DNA from: Amycolatopsis pittospori
GTDB lineage: Bacteria > Actinomycetota > Actinomycetes > Mycobacteriales > Pseudonocardiaceae
Assembly (NCBI RefSeq): GCF_013870525.1
Contig: NZ_JACBXD010000044.1
Location: 1 to 64,000, forward strand
Direction of reading: 5' to 3'
Length of the DNA stretch: 64,000 nt
In this document: one piece after another, positions 19,380-27,646 of the stretch
How positions within the stretch are numbered: the first letter of the stretch is position 1
Layout of the letters: every line of letters starts with the position of its first letter
Translations under genes and position numbers: made by a program
The notes under the pieces: generated by a model
The model's input: the letters and a program-made list of their open reading frames with translations, nothing else
What the model was told of the DNA's origin: nothing
The model's database searches: none

Positions 19380-21329
19380 GTGGAAAACCCGGATGACGAA
19401 ACCGCACCCGAGTCGGAAACCACGGCCACCCCGGAGCCGGAGAGGAAGAAACGCAGGTGGCGGCGGGTACGCCGGATCGGCGCCTGGTCGCTCGGCCTCC
19501 TGATCGGCATCCCGGTGGTCGCGTTCGGGATCGCGTACGTCCTGCTCGACGTCCGCAGCCCGCAGGAGGTACTGGCCGACCTCGACAAGACCGTCGTCCT
19601 CCAGAACGCGGACGGCTCCGAACTGCTCAAGGTGGTCCCGCCGGGCGGCGACCGGCTGTTCGTGCCTTACGACGCCGTCCCCGCGAAGCTGCGCGACGCG
19701 ATCGTCGCGACCGAAGACCCGACGTTCTGGGACAACGAGGGCTTCGACCTCACCGGACTCGGCCGGGCGCTGGTGACCGGCGTCGGCGGCGGATCCGGGA
19801 TCACCCAGCAGTACATCAAGAAGTCCACCGGCAACGAGGACGCCACCCTCGTCCGCAAATTCTCCGAACTGGTGCTCGCCACGAAGATCACCCAGCAGCA
19901 GACCAAGAAGGAGATCTTCGAGAGCTACATCAACATCATCTCCTTCGGCCGCGGCACCTACGGCCCGGCGTCGGCGATGAACGCCTACTTCGGCCGCAAA
20001 CTCGACGACTCGATGAGCTGGAGCGAGGCGGCCTTCCTCGCCGGGATGATCCAGTCGCCGTCGGTGCACGACCCGTACGCCTCCACCCACGAGCACGCGA
20101 TGAAGCGCTGGTCGTACGTGATGAACAAGCTGGTCGCCCGCGGTTACGTCAGCCAGGCCGAGGCGGTCACGATGACCTATCCGGAGGACGCGATCCAGGC
20201 ACCGTCGGAGACCCGGGCGGGCCGCGTCACCTACGAGAAGTACCACCTCAAGCAGCAGGTTCTCGCCGAGCTTGAGCAGGCCGGCTTCCCGCTGGACCGG
20301 CTCCGCGGCGGCGCGATGAAGGTCGAGACGACGATCGATCCGCGTGCGCAGGCCGAGGCCGAGAAGACGGTCAAGGAGCGGCTGCAGGGCCAGCCCGAGC
20401 ATTTCCGGGCCTCTCTGGTCGCGGTCGAACCCGGCACCGGCGCGATCCGCGCTTACAACGGCGGAGGCTGGAGCGTGCACGACTACGCGGGCACCCCGTA
20501 CGGCACCGGGTCGGCCTTCCATCCGTTCACGCTCGCGGCCGGTCTGCGGCAGGGCGTCAGCGTGGACGAGCCGGTGAAGCTGCCGAAGGAGGTCGACTTC
20601 CTCGGCGAGACCTTCAAATTCGACGACCAGTGCGGCGATGCCGGGAAGTGCACGCTTCGCGAGGCGTTCGGGCGCGACGCGCAGGGGCCGTTCGTCGAGC
20701 TGGCGAAGAAACTCGGCGCGGAAGAGGTCCGGAACGGGGCCCGGGCGGCGGGCATCCCGGAGACCGTGGACGGCGAGGTGACCTTGCGCGAGAAGGACGG
20801 TTTCCTGATCGGCCCCGGGATCGCGGTCGGCCGCTATCCCTTGCGCGTCAGAGACATGGCGGGCGCCTACGCGACCTTCGCCGCCGAGGGTATGCGCGCC
20901 ACCCCGCACCTGGTGTCGAAGATCCGCGACGAGCACGGCGAGGTCGTCTGGGAGTGGCCTTCGGACAGGGCGCCCGCGTTCGACGGCGACGAGGAGCTGA
21001 GCCGCCGGATCGCCGGCACGATCGGCCGTGTGCTGATCACCGGACTGAAGGACCGTCCGGCGGCGTTGAAGACCGGTGACTTCCGCTTCCAGGAAACCGG
21101 GGACAACGCCGGTGCCTGGGCCGTCGGGTACACGCCACAGCTTTCGACGGCGGTCTGGGTCGGACCGGACGAACCACGCCGGATGCGGGACGCCGCCGGG
21201 GAGAAGCTGACGGGCAAGACGATCCCGTCCGAGATGTGGCAGCGCTTCATGAGCGGCTATCACCAAGGGCTGCCGGTGCGGTGGCCCGAGCCCGCCGACC
21301 CGCGGCCGGCTCAGGCACCGCCCCGGTGA
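19380..21329 (+). CDS. Class A penicillin-binding protein-like glycosyltransferase with degenerate transpeptidase domain
   Basis: 649 residues. A charged cytoplasmic tail (ERKKRRWRRVRR) and one transmembrane helix (~33-57) precede a GT51 peptidoglycan glycosyltransferase with intact motifs: TEDPTFW (catalytic Glu112), GGGSGITQQY and VRKFSE, FGRGTYG. The C-terminal transpeptidase-like domain keeps the serine of SxxK but reads SAFH (Ser378, His381 where Lys is expected). The SxN position reads GRDAQG, and KTG survives as Lys564-Thr-Gly before AWAVGYTPQLSTAVWVG. It is probably an active glycan polymerase that lacks classical cross-linking and beta-lactam acylation. GTG 19380 is the only start that keeps the tail; upstream sequence is the repeat. 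Confidence 0.85.
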   Translation: MENPDDETAPESETTATPEPERKKRRWRRVRRIGAWSLGLLIGIPVVAFGIAYVLLDVRSPQEVLADLDKTVVLQNADGSELLKVVPPGGDRLFVPYDAVPAKLRDAIVATEDPTFWDNEGFDLTGLGRALVTGVGGGSGITQQYIKKSTGNEDATLVRKFSELVLATKITQQQTKKEIFESYINIISFGRGTYGPASAMNAYFGRKLDDSMSWSEAAFLAGMIQSPSVHDPYASTHEHAMKRWSYVMNKLVARGYVSQAEAVTMTYPEDAIQAPSETRAGRVTYEKYHLKQQVLAELEQAGFPLDRLRGGAMKVETTIDPRAQAEAEKTVKERLQGQPEHFRASLVAVEPGTGAIRAYNGGGWSVHDYAGTPYGTGSAFHPFTLAAGLRQGVSVDEPVKLPKEVDFLGETFKFDDQCGDAGKCTLREAFGRDAQGPFVELAKKLGAEEVRNGARAAGIPETVDGEVTLREKDGFLIGPGIAVGRYPLRVRDMAGAYATFAAEGMRATPHLVSKIRDEHGEVVWEWPSDRAPAFDGDEELSRRIAGTIGRVLITGLKDRPAALKTGDFRFQETGDNAGAWAVGYTPQLSTAVWVGPDEPRRMRDAAGEKLTGKTIPSEMWQRFMSGYHQGLPVRWPEPADPRPAQAPPR

Positions 21330-21342
21330 TGCACCCGGTGAT

Positions 21343-22527
21343 TCAGCGCAGCGCGGTCTGCGCGGTCGTCCAGAAGTCCTCGCGCGCATGCCAGGGGGCC
21401 GGCCAGTCGGCGCGTTGCGTGAGGAGGATCCCGGTCAGTCCCGTGGCCGGAGCCGCCGCCCACGACGTGCCGAGCCCGCCGTCCCAGCCGTAACGGCCGC
21501 GGGCCGCGAGCCCGTCGTCCCGACTGACCACGGCGAGCCCGAATCCCCAGCCGAGCCCCGGGGACAGGAGCGGCGCGCCGCTCGCGGCCTGTTCCGCGGT
21601 GAGGTGGTCGGCCGTGAGCAGCGCGACCGACCTCGGGGACAGCAGCCGCTCGCCGTCGTGGACGCCGCCCGACAACAGCATCCGGCTGAACGCGAGGTAG
21701 TCGTCGGCGGTGGACACGAGCCCGGCGCCGCCCGAGGGGAACGGCACCGGCGCGTTCCACTGGCCGTCGGGAGCGTCGTAGACGTGTAGTTCGCCGGTGG
21801 CCTCGTCGGCTTGATACGACGTCGTGAACCGGTGCAGCCGATCGGCCGCGACGACGAAACCGGTGTCGACCATCCCGAGCGGTTCGAAGATCCGTTCGGC
21901 CAGAAAGCGTTCGAAGGGCATCTCCGCGGCCCGGGCGATCAGGATCGCCAGTACCTCCGAGCCGACCTGATACATCCACCGCTCACCGGGCTGGTGGAGC
22001 AGCGGCAGCGTGCCGAAGCGGCGCAGCCACTCGTCCGGATGATGCGGCGTCGTCGGCTTCGGCGGGCCGATGACCAGTTCGAGGTCGTCGATCGCGCGCT
22101 GGATCGGCGTCGAACCCGGTGGCGCGAGGACGATGCCGAAGCCCAGCCGGAAGGTCAGCAGATCCCGCAGGGTGATCGGGCGCGCGGCCGGGACGGTGTC
22201 GTCCAGCGGGCCGTCGATCCGGCGCAGCACCCGGCGGCCGGCGAGTTCGGGCAGCAGGTCGTCGACGGGCTCGTCGAGCCGGAGGCCGCACTCCTCGACG
22301 AGCATCATCGCCGCGACCGCGGTGAGCGGTTTGGTCATCGAGCTGATCCGGAAGAGACTGTCGCGTTCCATCGGAGTCCCGCCGATCGCCTTGTCTCCCA
22401 AGGCATTCACGTGGACTTCGTCGCCCGCGGCCACCAGGGACACCAGTCCTGGAACCTCGCCGCGTTCGACGTAGCCGGAAAGGACGCGCCGCCCCCGCTC
22501 GAGTCCGGCCGGGTCGAATCGGCTCAT
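21343..22527 (-). CDS. Beta-lactamase-fold serine hydrolase (class C/esterase VIII type)
   Basis: 394 residues. The nucleophile motif is Ser63-Met-Thr-Lys66 (ISSMTKPLTAV), with YQVGSEVLAILI in the Tyr position and GGAGLVSTADDYLAFSRML typical of the beta-lactamase/DD-peptidase/esterase group. There is no signal peptide, so it should act in the cytoplasm and is more likely an esterase than a beta-lactamase. ATG 22527 overlaps the last base of the upstream methyltransferase stop (TGATG), so it is translationally coupled. It is the third gene of an iron-box-controlled unit, which raises hydrolysis of a siderophore or catechol ester as a possibility (inference). Confidence 0.82.
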   Translation of the reverse strand: MSRFDPAGLERGRRVLSGYVERGEVPGLVSLVAAGDEVHVNALGDKAIGGTPMERDSLFRISSMTKPLTAVAAMMLVEECGLRLDEPVDDLLPELAGRRVLRRIDGPLDDTVPAARPITLRDLLTFRLGFGIVLAPPGSTPIQRAIDDLELVIGPPKPTTPHHPDEWLRRFGTLPLLHQPGERWMYQVGSEVLAILIARAAEMPFERFLAERIFEPLGMVDTGFVVAADRLHRFTTSYQADEATGELHVYDAPDGQWNAPVPFPSGGAGLVSTADDYLAFSRMLLSGGVHDGERLLSPRSVALLTADHLTAEQAASGAPLLSPGLGWGFGLAVVSRDDGLAARGRYGWDGGLGTSWAAAPATGLTGILLTQRADWPAPWHAREDFWTTAQTALR

Positions 22528-23183
22528 CAGGACTTGACCAAGGCGATGGTCAGCCCGTCGTAGCCCTTCGCGCCGACGGTCTGGAACGCCGTCGCGTCGA
22601 CACGTGGCTCGGCGGCGATCATCTCGTGCAGCCGCCGGATCCCTTGGACGTTCGGATCCTCGCTGGCGGCGTTCGCCACCGCGCCACCGCGGACGACGTT
22701 GTCGACCACGATCACGCCGCCGGGCCGGACGAGCTTCAGCGACGCCTCGAAGTAGGCGGGGTTGTTGACCTTGTCGGCGTCGATGAACGCCAGGTCGATC
22801 GGGCCCTCGACGCCGGGCAGGAGGTCCAGCGCCTCGCCGACGCGGACGTCGACCAGGCCGCCGAGCCCGGCCGCGTCGATGTTGCCGCGGGCGACGGAGG
22901 CGTGCTTCGGGTCGTATTCGAGGGTGACGAGCCTGCCCTGCGGCGGCAGGGCGCGCGCGAGCCAGATCGTGCTGTAGCCGCCGAGTGTGCCGATCTCCAG
23001 GATGGAGCGGGCACCGATCATCCTGGCGAGCAGGTTGAGCAGTTTTCCCTGGTTCGGCGCGACGGCGATCGACGGCAGCCCGGCCTCCTGAGAGGCGAGG
23101 AGCGCGGCTTCGAGGGCGGGATCGGACGGGACGAGGACCCCGGTGAGGTAGTCGTCCACTTCGGACCACAGTTGCTGTGACAT
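22527..23183 (-). CDS. SAM-dependent O-methyltransferase (COMT-like)
   Basis: 218 residues, the class I O-methyltransferase family that includes catechol/caffeoyl-CoA O-methyltransferases. The SAM motif is LEIGTLGGYSTIWLA, the acidic ribose contact is VTLEYDPKHA, and the metal-binding FIDADK and VVDNVVRGG loops are present, so Mg-dependent methylation of a catechol is likely. GGAGG precedes ATG 23183. It starts 28 bp after the siderophore-type ATPase and overlaps the hydrolase gene, so all three are probably transcribed from the iron-box promoter. Confidence 0.85.
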   Translation of the reverse strand: MSQQLWSEVDDYLTGVLVPSDPALEAALLASQEAGLPSIAVAPNQGKLLNLLARMIGARSILEIGTLGGYSTIWLARALPPQGRLVTLEYDPKHASVARGNIDAAGLGGLVDVRVGEALDLLPGVEGPIDLAFIDADKVNNPAYFEASLKLVRPGGVIVVDNVVRGGAVANAASEDPNVQGIRRLHEMIAAEPRVDATAFQTVGAKGYDGLTIALVKS

Positions 23184-23211
23184 GGCACCTCCGCCGCCAA
23201 CCTACTCGGAC

Positions 23212-24039
23212 TCAGGCGGCGCGGCGGCCCGCTTTCGGGATGACCAGCGGGGTCCCGGTCTCCGGGCAGGGCATGACCCGGCACGGCAGCTCGAAGATCT
23301 TCTCGACGTTGTCGGCGGTCACGACCTCTTCTGGCGTGCCTGTCGCGAGGACCTCACCGTCGCGCATCGCGATCATGTGGGTCGCGTAGCGCGCCGCGTG
23401 GTTGAGGTCGTGCAGCACCGCGACCAGCGTCCGGCCCTGCTCCTGGTGCAACTGCGCGCACAGATCGAGGATGTCCATCTGGTGGGCGATGTCCAGATAG
23501 GTCGTCGGCTCGTCGAGCAGCAGGAGATCGGTCTCCTGCGCGAGCGCCATCGCCATCCACACGCGCTGCCGCTGTCCGCCGGACAGTTCGTCGACCAGCC
23601 GCTCGGCGAGGTCGTCGACCCCGGTGGCGCGCAGGGATTCCGAGACCACGGTGGCGTCCTCACGGGACCACTGGCGCAGCAGGCGCTGGTGCGGGTACCG
23701 GCCGCGGGCGACCAGGTCGGCGACGGTGATGCCGTCGGGCGCGATCGAACTCTGCGGCAGCAGGCCGAGCCGGCGCGCGACCTCTTTGGCGGGGAAGGAG
23801 GTGATCACCTGACCGTCGAGGAACACCGAACCCGTGCGGGGCTTGAGCATGCGCGCGAGCGCGCGCAGCAGGGTCGTCTTCCCGCAGGCGTTCGGGCCGA
23901 CGATGACGGTGAACGACCGGTCGGGGATGACCACGCCGAGATTTTCGGCCACCGTCCGGCCGTCGTAGGCGAGCGTCAGCGCGTCCGCGTGCAGGCGGGA
24001 CGTCGTGCTCTGCTCGGTGAGGGTTTCCACGGTCTCCAC
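23212..24039 (-). CDS. Iron-siderophore ABC transporter ATP-binding protein (FecE/FepC-like)
   Basis: 275 residues, complete ATPase: Walker A GPNACGKTT (residues ~48-56), the Q-loop region LLPQSS, signature LSGGQRQRVWMAMALAQ, Walker B DLLLLDEPTTYLD and the switch His in AVLHDLNHAARYATH. This arrangement is that of FecE/FepC/FhuC ATPases that energise iron-siderophore, haem or B12 importers. No permease or binding protein is next to it, so it must work with components encoded elsewhere. It starts with GTG 24039, three bases from a perfect iron box, with no ribosome site, pointing to a leaderless, iron-repressed mRNA. Confidence 0.9.
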   Translation of the reverse strand: METVETLTEQSTTSRLHADALTLAYDGRTVAENLGVVIPDRSFTVIVGPNACGKTTLLRALARMLKPRTGSVFLDGQVITSFPAKEVARRLGLLPQSSIAPDGITVADLVARGRYPHQRLLRQWSREDATVVSESLRATGVDDLAERLVDELSGGQRQRVWMAMALAQETDLLLLDEPTTYLDIAHQMDILDLCAQLHQEQGRTLVAVLHDLNHAARYATHMIAMRDGEVLATGTPEEVVTADNVEKIFELPCRVMPCPETGTPLVIPKAGRRAA

Positions 24040-24041
24040 AC

Positions 24042-24056
24042 AGGTTAGGCTAACCT
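24042..24056 (-). promoter_or_regulatory. Iron box (IdeR/DmdR-type operator)
   Basis: AGGTTAG-G-CTAACCT is a perfect 15-bp palindrome matching the actinobacterial iron-box consensus TTAGGTTAGGCTAACCTAA. On the minus strand a -10 hexamer TAGCCT (24047-24052) lies inside it, 7 bp before the GTG start of the ATPase gene. An iron-loaded IdeR/DmdR protein bound here would block RNA polymerase directly. Confidence 0.88.
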
Positions 24057-24146
24057 AGCGACCCGCCGTTGTGGTGTCCCGTGGGTCGCAATGACATCAT
24101 CCGAGTGCAATGTTCCGAGCGGTCTCGGTGCGATCGAGGGTGATGT

Positions 24147-25475
24147 ATGGAGGACTACCGGATAGTCGCGGACGAGATCGCCGCCGACGTCGAGGCCGGC
24201 AGGCTCCGTCCGGGCGACCGGCTGCCGCCGCAGCGGCGGTTCGCCCGCGAACGCGGGATCGCCAACTCGACCGCCGCCAGGGTCTACGGCGAACTCGTGC
24301 GCCGGGGTGTCGTGGTCGGCGAGGTCGGCCGTGGCACGTATGTCCGCGCCGCGAGGCCGCCACTGGAGACCGCGCTCGCCGAGCCGGGCGGTGCGACGAT
24401 CGACCTCGAACTCAACTTCGCCGTCCTCCCGGAGCAATCCGCGCTCGTCGGCAAGGCACTGGAACCACTCCTGCGCGACGACGTCCTGACAGCGGCACTG
24501 CGGCCAGGGAGCGTCACCGGCTCGAAGCAGGCCAGGGAAGCCGTCGGCGGACTGTTCGCGAAGGACGGTTGGACGCCTGAAGTCCTCTTCGCCGGTAGCG
24601 GGCGCGAGGCCATCGCGGCCGCCATCGCCGCTTTCGTGCCGATGGGGGAACGACTCGCCGTCGAGGCCATCACCTACCCCGTGGTCAAGGCGCTCGCGGG
24701 GCGGCTCGGCGTCCAGTTGGCGCCCATCGAGACCGACGACCAGGGCCTCGTGCCCGAAGCGCTCGAAGCCGCGCACGCCGCCGCACCCGTGCGCGCGCTG
24801 TACGTCCAGCCGACGCTGCACAACCCGCTGGGGTCCACAATGGACGATGGGCGGCGGGCCGAACTGGCGGAAACCGTGCGGCGCATGGACATCCCGGTGA
24901 TCGAGGACGGCATCTACACCTTCCTGCGGCCCGAGATCCATCCGTTCGCGACGTTCGCGCCGGAACGCACGGTGTTCACCGACAGTATGTCCAAACGACT
25001 CGCCCCCGGCCTGACCACCGGATTCCTTGCCGTTCCGGCGGAATGGACGGAGCGACTGGCGGCGTCGGTGCGCTCGGGTGGCTGGGTCGCGCCGAGGTTC
25101 GCCCTCGAAGCCGCCACCCGGTGGATCACCGGCGGCACACTGGAAACCGTCGAACGGGCGAAGCGCCTCGACGCCGCGGAACGCCAGCGGGTGACGGCGG
25201 CGCGACTGGCCGGGTTCACACTGCGCGCGGATCCCCAGGCGTACCACTGCTGGTGGGAACTCCCGGAACATTGGCGCGCGGAAACCTTCGTCGCCGCTGC
25301 CGCGCGCCGGGGGATCGCGGTGACCCCCGCCGCCGCGTTCGCCGTCGTCCCGGGGCACGCCCCGAACGCGGTCCGGCTCGCGGTGTCCTCGCCGCCGCTG
25401 GAGACGCTTTCGGCCGCTTTGGACGTCCTCGCCGGACTCGCCGCCGGCCGCCCCGAAGACGCCGGCGTCGACTGA
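24147..25475 (+). CDS. MocR-type (GntR + aminotransferase) transcriptional regulator
   Basis: 442 residues. Residues ~1-70 form a GntR winged helix (GDRLPPQRRFARERGIANSTAARVYGELVRRG). The rest is a fold-type I aminotransferase-like domain with the PLP lysine Lys283 in DSMSKRLAPGLTTGFL and QPTLHNPLGSTM. MocR regulators use PLP and an amino compound as effectors, for example in vitamin B6, GABA or taurine control. The gene is divergent from the iron-box operon, with 107 bp between starts, and no PLP-synthesis gene is adjacent, so the target is unknown. A pure aminotransferase role is less likely given the intact HTH. Confidence 0.88.
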   Translation: MEDYRIVADEIAADVEAGRLRPGDRLPPQRRFARERGIANSTAARVYGELVRRGVVVGEVGRGTYVRAARPPLETALAEPGGATIDLELNFAVLPEQSALVGKALEPLLRDDVLTAALRPGSVTGSKQAREAVGGLFAKDGWTPEVLFAGSGREAIAAAIAAFVPMGERLAVEAITYPVVKALAGRLGVQLAPIETDDQGLVPEALEAAHAAAPVRALYVQPTLHNPLGSTMDDGRRAELAETVRRMDIPVIEDGIYTFLRPEIHPFATFAPERTVFTDSMSKRLAPGLTTGFLAVPAEWTERLAASVRSGGWVAPRFALEAATRWITGGTLETVERAKRLDAAERQRVTAARLAGFTLRADPQAYHCWWELPEHWRAETFVAAAARRGIAVTPAAAFAVVPGHAPNAVRLAVSSPPLETLSAALDVLAGLAAGRPEDAGVD

Positions 25476-25480
25476 CCCCC

Positions 25481-25544
25481 CGCGTTTCGTCCTCTGAATG
25501 CGGTACTTGCGCGTGCAACTACCGCATTCAGAGGACTAAACGCG
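25481..25544. repeat. Palindromic repeat family A, copy 3
   Basis: Arms at about 25481-25507 and 25517-25544, carrying CCTCTGAATGCGGTA and its complement, with mismatches near the loop (GGTACT against AACTACC) and in the outer part (TTCGTCC against GGACTAAA). It begins five bases after the MocR stop codon and is the first of three stacked hairpins. Confidence 0.75.
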
Positions 25545-25565
25545 TCAGGGCTGTCTCGCGGAGGT

Positions 25566-25618
25566 GTTGCGAAAGCCACTTTCGCAACGTTGAAGGTTGC
25601 GAAAGTGGCTTTCGCAAC
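25566..25618. repeat. Composite palindrome family B, copy 2 (opposite orientation)
   Basis: Same 53-bp design as the element after sdaA, but the spacer reads GTTGAAG instead of CTTCAAC, so the whole element is present as its reverse complement. It lies 21 bp after the family A copy. Confidence 0.85.
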
Positions 25619-25650
25619 ACCTGGTTCCCGACGGACCGCAAGGGTCGAGG

Positions 25651-25700
25651 GGGTCGTGAGTGGCAAGTGTCGTTCTAACCCTCTTTATCACTCACGACCC
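25651..25700. repeat. Long hairpin (family C) between convergent genes
   Basis: GGGTCGTGAGTG (25651-25662) and CACTCACGACCC (25689-25700) are perfect 12-bp arms with a 26-nt loop. Just after it, GAGGACTGAACGCGTCAGG (near 25713) repeats the outer end of the family A copy with one change, suggesting a remnant. A short related string (TCGTGAGTGG) reappears near 55661. Confidence 0.65.
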
Positions 25701-25725
25701 CATACCTGACCGAGGACTGAACGCG

Positions 25726-27534
25726 TCAGGGGCGGGGCGCCCACTTCCCGATGAAGCTTCCACAGGTGACGGTCTGCCCGGTGAGGCGCGACTGCAGCGC
25801 CTTCTCCATCCCCAGGTAGTCGAAGATCGGCGTGTCCGGCCGGACCTCGGCGGGGACGGGACCGCCGCGGGTCAACGTCGGCATGTCCACGGTCTGGAAC
25901 AGCACGAGGTAGTCGCCGTCGCGGTTGAGGTCGTCCGCGGTCGCGAGCATCCGTTGCGGCGCGTCGGCGACGATCTCCAGCGGTAGCGGCCATTCCAGCG
26001 GGAACGGGTTGCGCAGGCCGAAGGCGGGGTAGGCGAACGGGTTGTCGGGCAGGACCGCCGTGCGTCCGGCGGGGAATCGCGTGACGCAGTCACGGATCTG
26101 GGAGACGTAGGCGAAGGTGCCCGGGTTCGTCCGGATCCCGCGCATCGACGGCGTCACCGTGCCGAGGTCCCCGGTCAGTTTCTCGTGCGCCATGTCGAGG
26201 TACGCGGCTTCGTCGTGATGCGCGACGACGGCCCAGCCGGAGGCCAGCACCGCGACCAGTCCCGTCGCCGTCGCGGCGGTCAGAGCGGCCCATCGGGGCG
26301 GCTCGGGTATCGGGGGCAGCGCCTCCGCCAGCAGCAGGATCGCGGTCAGCGCCAGCGTCCCGGTGAACAGTGTCGGGGTGTCGTTCCCCCAGGACAGGCT
26401 GGTCATGAACCCGGTCGCGAAGACCAGCGCGCCCATCCGCGGGAACCGCCGCGTCGACGCCCAGTTCACCAGCAGCGCGACACCGAGGATCCACCAGAGG
26501 ACGTCGGCCCAGCGCGACGCGCCGGTGAAATGCCCGTCGACGACGGTGCCGACCACCACTCCCACCCCGGCCAGGAGCAGCAACCGCGCGAAGATCGCGC
26601 CGGCGGACCCCACCCGTTCGCGGAAGATCCCTACCAGGGCAAGGAGTACGCCGGCGATCGCGAAGAAGGTCAGTCCGCGCACCGGTGGCCGTGTGAGGGT
26701 TTCGGGATTCTCCAGCCACAGCCCGAGAAGTCGTTCGCCGTACGCGGGCAGGCCGCCGGTGAGCTGCTCGGCCATCGCGCCGAGACCGCCGTCGATCGTG
26801 ACGATTCCGATGTAGAGCACGAGAAAGGCGCCGAGCGCGACCAGATCCCAGGCCAGCCGCCCCCACCAGCGGCGCGTGCGGAACGCGCCTTCCCGCATCG
26901 AAGGGTGCAGCAGCAGCCAAACCAGCGCGATCACCGGAACCGGCGCGAAACTCTGCTTCACGAACACCGCCGTGCCCAGCAGTACGAGGCCGAGCCGCCG
27001 AGGCCACGCCTTGCCACCGCGTAGCCCGGAATCCAGCGCCCAGGCGCCGCACGCGGTCAGGAAGATCCCGTCGACGGTATGCCACGCCATCAGCGGGAAC
27101 GCGTTGAGGTTCAGCAGCGACGCGGCCGCCGTCAGCCCGGTGAGACCCGGTCCCCAGTCACGGACGCGACGCCGCGTGACCAGCACCGTGAACGCGATGG
27201 TCGCCAGGATGATCTCCAGCATGCTGAGCACGCTGGAGACGAAGAACAGCGGTCCGGGCACGACGAAGTCGACCATGTGCAGGTACGCCGAACCCAGCGG
27301 CCGTGCGGAGATGATGTCGGAGTGCGGGACTTCGCCGTGCAGCACCCGCCACGCCTGGGCGAGGATGAATCCCTGGTCCGAGGGGTGGAAACCGAAGCGC
27401 CCCACCCGGAGTTCGGTGACGACGGCGAGCGCGAGCACCCAGGCCGCGTGCAGGGAAAGCCGCAGCACTGTCCTGGACGGACGTACCACTGCGGTGTCCG
27501 GTCCGGTCGACAGCGGGGGACTGGCGACGTCCAC
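25726..27534 (-). CDS. Polytopic membrane protein, GT-C glycosyltransferase-like
   Basis: 602 residues with about ten to twelve hydrophobic helices and a soluble C-terminal domain of ~170 residues. The first extracytoplasmic loop has GFHPSDQGFILAQAWRVLHGEVPHSD, an Asp-containing loop placed like those of GT-C (Pmt/ArnT-like, DUF2029-like) enzymes that use lipid-linked sugars. The C-terminal domain contains RDCVTRFPAG and TVTCGSFIGKW with two Cys. It is convergent with the MocR gene and separated from the fused SDR gene by 112 bp in which I see nothing. No polysaccharide genes flank it, so the glycosyltransferase role is tentative. Confidence 0.6.
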   Translation of the reverse strand: MDVASPPLSTGPDTAVVRPSRTVLRLSLHAAWVLALAVVTELRVGRFGFHPSDQGFILAQAWRVLHGEVPHSDIISARPLGSAYLHMVDFVVPGPLFFVSSVLSMLEIILATIAFTVLVTRRRVRDWGPGLTGLTAAASLLNLNAFPLMAWHTVDGIFLTACGAWALDSGLRGGKAWPRRLGLVLLGTAVFVKQSFAPVPVIALVWLLLHPSMREGAFRTRRWWGRLAWDLVALGAFLVLYIGIVTIDGGLGAMAEQLTGGLPAYGERLLGLWLENPETLTRPPVRGLTFFAIAGVLLALVGIFRERVGSAGAIFARLLLLAGVGVVVGTVVDGHFTGASRWADVLWWILGVALLVNWASTRRFPRMGALVFATGFMTSLSWGNDTPTLFTGTLALTAILLLAEALPPIPEPPRWAALTAATATGLVAVLASGWAVVAHHDEAAYLDMAHEKLTGDLGTVTPSMRGIRTNPGTFAYVSQIRDCVTRFPAGRTAVLPDNPFAYPAFGLRNPFPLEWPLPLEIVADAPQRMLATADDLNRDGDYLVLFQTVDMPTLTRGGPVPAEVRPDTPIFDYLGMEKALQSRLTGQTVTCGSFIGKWAPRP

Positions 27535-27646
27535 ACTGCCCCTTCCCGCTCGTCCCTACCTCGGCCCGTGCCCGCCGACCCCGGCGTATCGGAAACCGAT
27601 GGTAGCGGCCGGGGGCGTCCCCCGATCGAGCCCGGCCGCGGGGACG

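Noticed and set aside
25651-25986. Plus-strand frame starting in the family C hairpin
   Set aside because: It is made of repeat DNA and the antisense of the membrane-protein gene.
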